Assembly: GCF_001613545.1 (NCBI RefSeq)
Contig: NZ_BDCO01000003.1
Coordinates: 1 to 64,000 of the forward strand
Origin: Terrimicrobium sacchariphilum
GTDB lineage: Bacteria > Verrucomicrobiota > Verrucomicrobiia > Chthoniobacterales > Terrimicrobiaceae
Length of the DNA stretch: 64,000 nt
Direction of reading: 5' to 3'
Positions 61,708 to 64,000 of the stretch are shown here, one piece after another. The number at the start of each line of letters is the position of its first letter. The stretch's first letter is position 1. The notes below the pieces were generated by a model. That model worked only from the letters and a program-made list of their open reading frames with translations. It searched no databases and was not told the DNA's origin. A program made the translations under genes and the position numbers.

Positions 61708-63117
61708 ATGAGCAAAACATTATTGGATAAAGTCTGGGAGGCGCACACCGTGCGCAAACTGCCGAACGGAGCAACTCAACTGTTGATCGGCACCCACCTT
61801 ATTCATGAGGTGACCAGCCCTCAGGCTTTCGGCATGCTGCGTGATCTGGGCCTCAAGGTCCTCTATCCGCAGCGCACCTTCGCCACCGTCGACCACATCG
61901 TGCCCACCGACGAGCGCGAGGAGCCGTTTTCTGATCCGCTGGCGGACGAAATGATCAAGGCCCTCCGTGCCAACTGCGACGAATTCGGCATCAAGTTCTT
62001 CGACCTGCCGACTGGCGCGCAGGGTATCGTGCACATCGTCGGTCCCGAGCAGGGCATCACCCAGCCCGGCACCACCATCGCCTGCGGCGACTCGCACACC
62101 TCGACCCACGGCGCTTTCGGCGCGATCGCCTTCGGCATCGGCACCAGCCAGGTCCGCGACGTGCTCGCGACCCAGACCATGGCGCTGCACAAGCCCAAGG
62201 TCCGCCGCATCAATGTCGACGGCAAGCTCGCCCCCGGCGTCTATGCCAAGGACGTCATCCTCCACATCATCCGCAAGCTCGGGGTGAATGGCGGCATCGG
62301 CTACGCCTACGAATACGGCGGCTCGACCTTTGACAATTTCACGCAGGAAGAGCGCATGACCGTCTGCAACATGTCCATCGAGGGCGGCGCCCGCGTGGGA
62401 TATGTGAATCCGGACGACACCACCTTCGATTACCTCAAGGGCCGTCCCTACGCGCCCAAGGCCGAGGAGTGGGATGCCGCGATCGCCCGCTGGCGTTCCT
62501 TTGCTTCCGACCCGGATGCCACCTACGACGACGTGGTGAACTTCCGAGCCGAGGACATCGGACCCACGATCACCTGGGGCATCAACCCCGGCCAGGCCAT
62601 TTTCATCGACGAGAACGTCCCGACTCCCGCCGAACTGCCCGAGAAGGATCGCGCGACCGCCGAAGAGGCTCTCGTGCACATGAATCTCGCGCCCGGCAAG
62701 CCCATCAAGGGCACCAAGGTCGACGTTGCTTTCCTCGGCAGCTGTACTAACGGCCGCCTGAGCGACCTCACCGAGGTGGCGCGCTTCGTCAAGGGCCGCA
62801 AGGTCAAAGACGGCGTGAAGGCCATCGTCGTGCCCGGTTCCCAGGGCGTCTCGCAGATCGCCGAGAAAATGGGCCTTGCGGAAATCTTCCGCGACGCCGG
62901 TTTCGAGTGGCGCGGTGCGGGCTGCTCGATGTGCCTCGGCATGAACCCCGACAAGCTCGTCGGCCATCAGCTCTGCGCCAGCTCCAGCAACCGTAACTTC
63001 AAGGGCCGCCAGGGTAGCCCGACCGGTCGGACAGTGCTCATGAGCCCGATCATGGTCGCCGCCGCCGCCCTCACCGGCGAGATCACCGACGCCCGCGAAG
63101 TCTTCGACATCAAATAA
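61708..63117 (+). CDS. leuC: 3-isopropylmalate dehydratase, large subunit
   Basis: A 469-residue aconitase-family protein from the ATG at 61,708. It isomerises 2-isopropylmalate to 3-isopropylmalate in Leu synthesis together with LeuD. The 4Fe-4S ligand cysteines are in GSCTNGR and GCSMCLGMN. Substrate and cluster-region motifs [13 protein letters not shown] and EYGGSTFDN are intact, and the length matches LeuC. leuD follows after 7 bases. The upstream region holds two inverted repeats that could be regulatory. Confidence 0.96.
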   Translation: MSKTLLDKVWEAHTVRKLPNGATQLLIGTHLIHEVTSPQAFGMLRDLGLKVLYPQRTFATVDHIVPTDEREEPFSDPLADEMIKALRANCDEFGIKFFDLPTGAQGIVHIVGPEQGITQPGTTIACGDSHTSTHGAFGAIAFGIGTSQVRDVLATQTMALHKPKVRRINVDGKLAPGVYAKDVILHIIRKLGVNGGIGYAYEYGGSTFDNFTQEERMTVCNMSIEGGARVGYVNPDDTTFDYLKGRPYAPKAEEWDAAIARWRSFASDPDATYDDVVNFRAEDIGPTITWGINPGQAIFIDENVPTPAELPEKDRATAEEALVHMNLAPGKPIKGTKVDVAFLGSCTNGRLSDLTEVARFVKGRKVKDGVKAIVVPGSQGVSQIAEKMGLAEIFRDAGFEWRGAGCSMCLGMNPDKLVGHQLCASSSNRNFKGRQGSPTGRTVLMSPIMVAAAALTGEITDAREVFDIK

Positions 63118-63124
63118 CTCGTTT

Positions 63125-63730
63125 ATGGCTCTCGAAAAAATCACCCAGGTCACCGGCCGCGGCGTCTACGTCCCCGGTGAAGACATCGACACGGACCGCA
63201 TCATCCCGGCCCGTTTCATGAAGTGCATCACCTTCGACGGTCTCGGCGAGTTCGCCTTCTACGACGAACGCAAGGCCGCCGACGGCTCGCTCAAGCCGCA
63301 TCCGCTCAACGAAGAACGCTATGTTGGCGCGAAGTTCCTCCTCTCCGGGTCGAACTTCGGCTGCGGCAGCTCGCGTGAGCACGCTCCGCAGGCCCTCTAC
63401 CGCTACGGCTTCCGCGCTGTCATTGCCGAGAGCTTTGCCGAGATTTTCTTCGGCAACTCGATCACGCTCGGTATGCCCTGCGCCGTCATGGCCCACGACG
63501 ATATCCAGGCCCTTGCCGGTCTCATCGAAAGCGATCCCGCCATCCTCATCACTCTCGACCTGCTCGAGGGCAAGGTGACGGCCGCCGACATGGACTTCCC
63601 GGCCACGCTTCCTCCGCATGCGAAGGAAGCTCTCGTTCAGGGCAAATGGGACGCCATCGCCGACCTCCTCGAGAGCGTTGACGACATCAAGAACGTGGCG
63701 GGCAACCTCGCCTACTTCAAGGCCGCCTAA
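63125..63730 (+). CDS. leuD: 3-isopropylmalate dehydratase, small subunit
   Basis: A 201-residue protein with the small-subunit swivel fold. The marks are GEDIDTDRIIPARFM, the GSNFGCGSSREHAPQAL loop and the AESFAEIFFGNSI strand. It completes the LeuCD heterodimer. The start lies 7 bases after the leuC stop, and a strong terminator follows 30 bases after the leuD stop, so leuC-leuD is a two-gene unit. Confidence 0.96.
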   Translation: MALEKITQVTGRGVYVPGEDIDTDRIIPARFMKCITFDGLGEFAFYDERKAADGSLKPHPLNEERYVGAKFLLSGSNFGCGSSREHAPQALYRYGFRAVIAESFAEIFFGNSITLGMPCAVMAHDDIQALAGLIESDPAILITLDLLEGKVTAADMDFPATLPPHAKEALVQGKWDAIADLLESVDDIKNVAGNLAYFKAA

Positions 63731-63759
63731 GCGCCCTTAGTCCCAAAGACCTTTACGCG

Positions 63760-63797
63760 CAGCGGGGTGGATTCGTCCTCCCCGCTGTTTGCGTTTT
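63760..63797 (+). terminator. Rho-independent terminator after leuD
   Basis: CAGCGGGG (63,760-63,767) pairs perfectly with CCCCGCTG (63,780-63,787), with a 12-base loop, followed by TTTGCGTTTT. It ends the leuCD unit and faces the convergent glycosyltransferase gene. Confidence 0.75.
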
Positions 63798-64000
63798 CAG
63801 AGTACTTTGCCGAGCACTGCGAGCGTCTCGTTCACATTCCGCTCGATGGAATACTGCGCCGCCAGCTCTCGGCAGGCCTTCCCCGTCGCCGCACGATCCT
63901 GTGAGCGCCAGTAGCGCAACGCCTCCGCCAGTCCTTCTACGTCACCGGGCTCGACGACCGAGCCATGCACGCCCGGCGTGATGATTTCGGAAAACCCATT
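63797..64000 (-). CDS. C-terminal end of a family 4 glycosyltransferase
   Basis: The last 67 codons of a gene that runs off the right edge on the minus strand, ending in TGA at 63,797-63,799. The translation NGFSEIITPGVHGSVVEPGD, followed by a LAEALRYW helix and a tail ending in LAVLGKVL, matches the end of GT-B fold (GT4) glycosyltransferases. In these the G-x-x-E-x-I-x-x-G-x-x-G segment binds the nucleotide sugar; the Glu in GFSEII is present. Donor and acceptor are unknown because the N-terminus is missing. Confidence 0.7.
   Translation of the reverse strand, partial: NGFSEIITPGVHGSVVEPGDVEGLAEALRYWRSQDRAATGKACRELAAQYSIERNVNETLAVLGKVL

Overview
The window looks like a piece of a chromosome from the Verrucomicrobiota, probably near Terrimicrobium or Chthoniobacter. 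This is an inference from gene content: a PEP-CTERM protein with a VPEPSTYALIGLG-type sorting tail, ExbB proteins carrying DUF2341/lectin or zinc-ribbon extensions, a single-chain GlyRS, and a moderately high GC content with mostly weak or absent Shine-Dalgarno sequences. The cell is clearly diderm: it has OMP barrels, a LolA-like carrier, SurA/PpiD-type foldases, ExbB/ExbD/TonB and a two-partner secretion system. No transposase, integrase, CRISPR array, rRNA or phage gene was seen.

Bases 1-20,553 are one tightly packed plus-strand operon: the C-terminal part of a TpsB (FhaC/ShlB) transporter, a lectin-ExbB fusion, ExbD, TonB, an 903-residue porin with a Pro/Ala/Thr-rich arm, a periplasmic coiled-coil protein, a SurA/PpiC-type foldase, a 3.8-thousand-residue filamentous-haemagglutinin-like exoprotein and a Sel1-repeat protein. 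The arrangement suggests a surface-fibre export system bundled with its own foldase and proton-motive-force module. It is the most distinctive locus in the window.

Bases 20,644-26,592 are mainly minus strand: a small membrane-anchored protein, a PEP-CTERM protein with a PstS-like binding protein, and an SDR dehydrogenase coupled to a LarA-type nickel racemase/epimerase homologue. A hybrid sensor kinase follows on the plus strand (27.2-29.7 kb). Next comes an AT-richer patch holding a SAM methyltransferase, which abuts the 3' end of tRNA-Lys(UUU) (29.7-31.3 kb).

Bases 31.3-44 kb hold a secreted PrxQ-type peroxiredoxin, a membrane TPR protein, ilvD, a carrier-less and catalytically degenerate NRPS-like protein, a squalene/phytoene-synthase-family enzyme coupled to a DUF362 protein, hemW, a TPR protein and a PpiD-like foldase. 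A second ExbB locus (43.4-46.5 kb) has an ExbB with a C-terminal zinc ribbon and three ExbD paralogues.

Bases 46.6-55.3 kb hold ndk, an amt transporter with a periplasmic N-terminal extension in an operon with two small proteins (one Roadblock-like) and glyQS, then a TolB-like propeller, ppk2, an MFS transporter and a redoxin. Bases 55.3-60.9 kb hold a lipid/glycan tailoring cluster (AGPAT, GT2, polysaccharide deacetylase, LpxL-like acyltransferase, LolA-like carrier, plus divergent flippase-like and methyltransferase genes) that resembles the accessory half of an aryl-polyene cluster. The window closes with a GYF_2 protein, leuC-leuD and the C-terminus of a family 4 glycosyltransferase.
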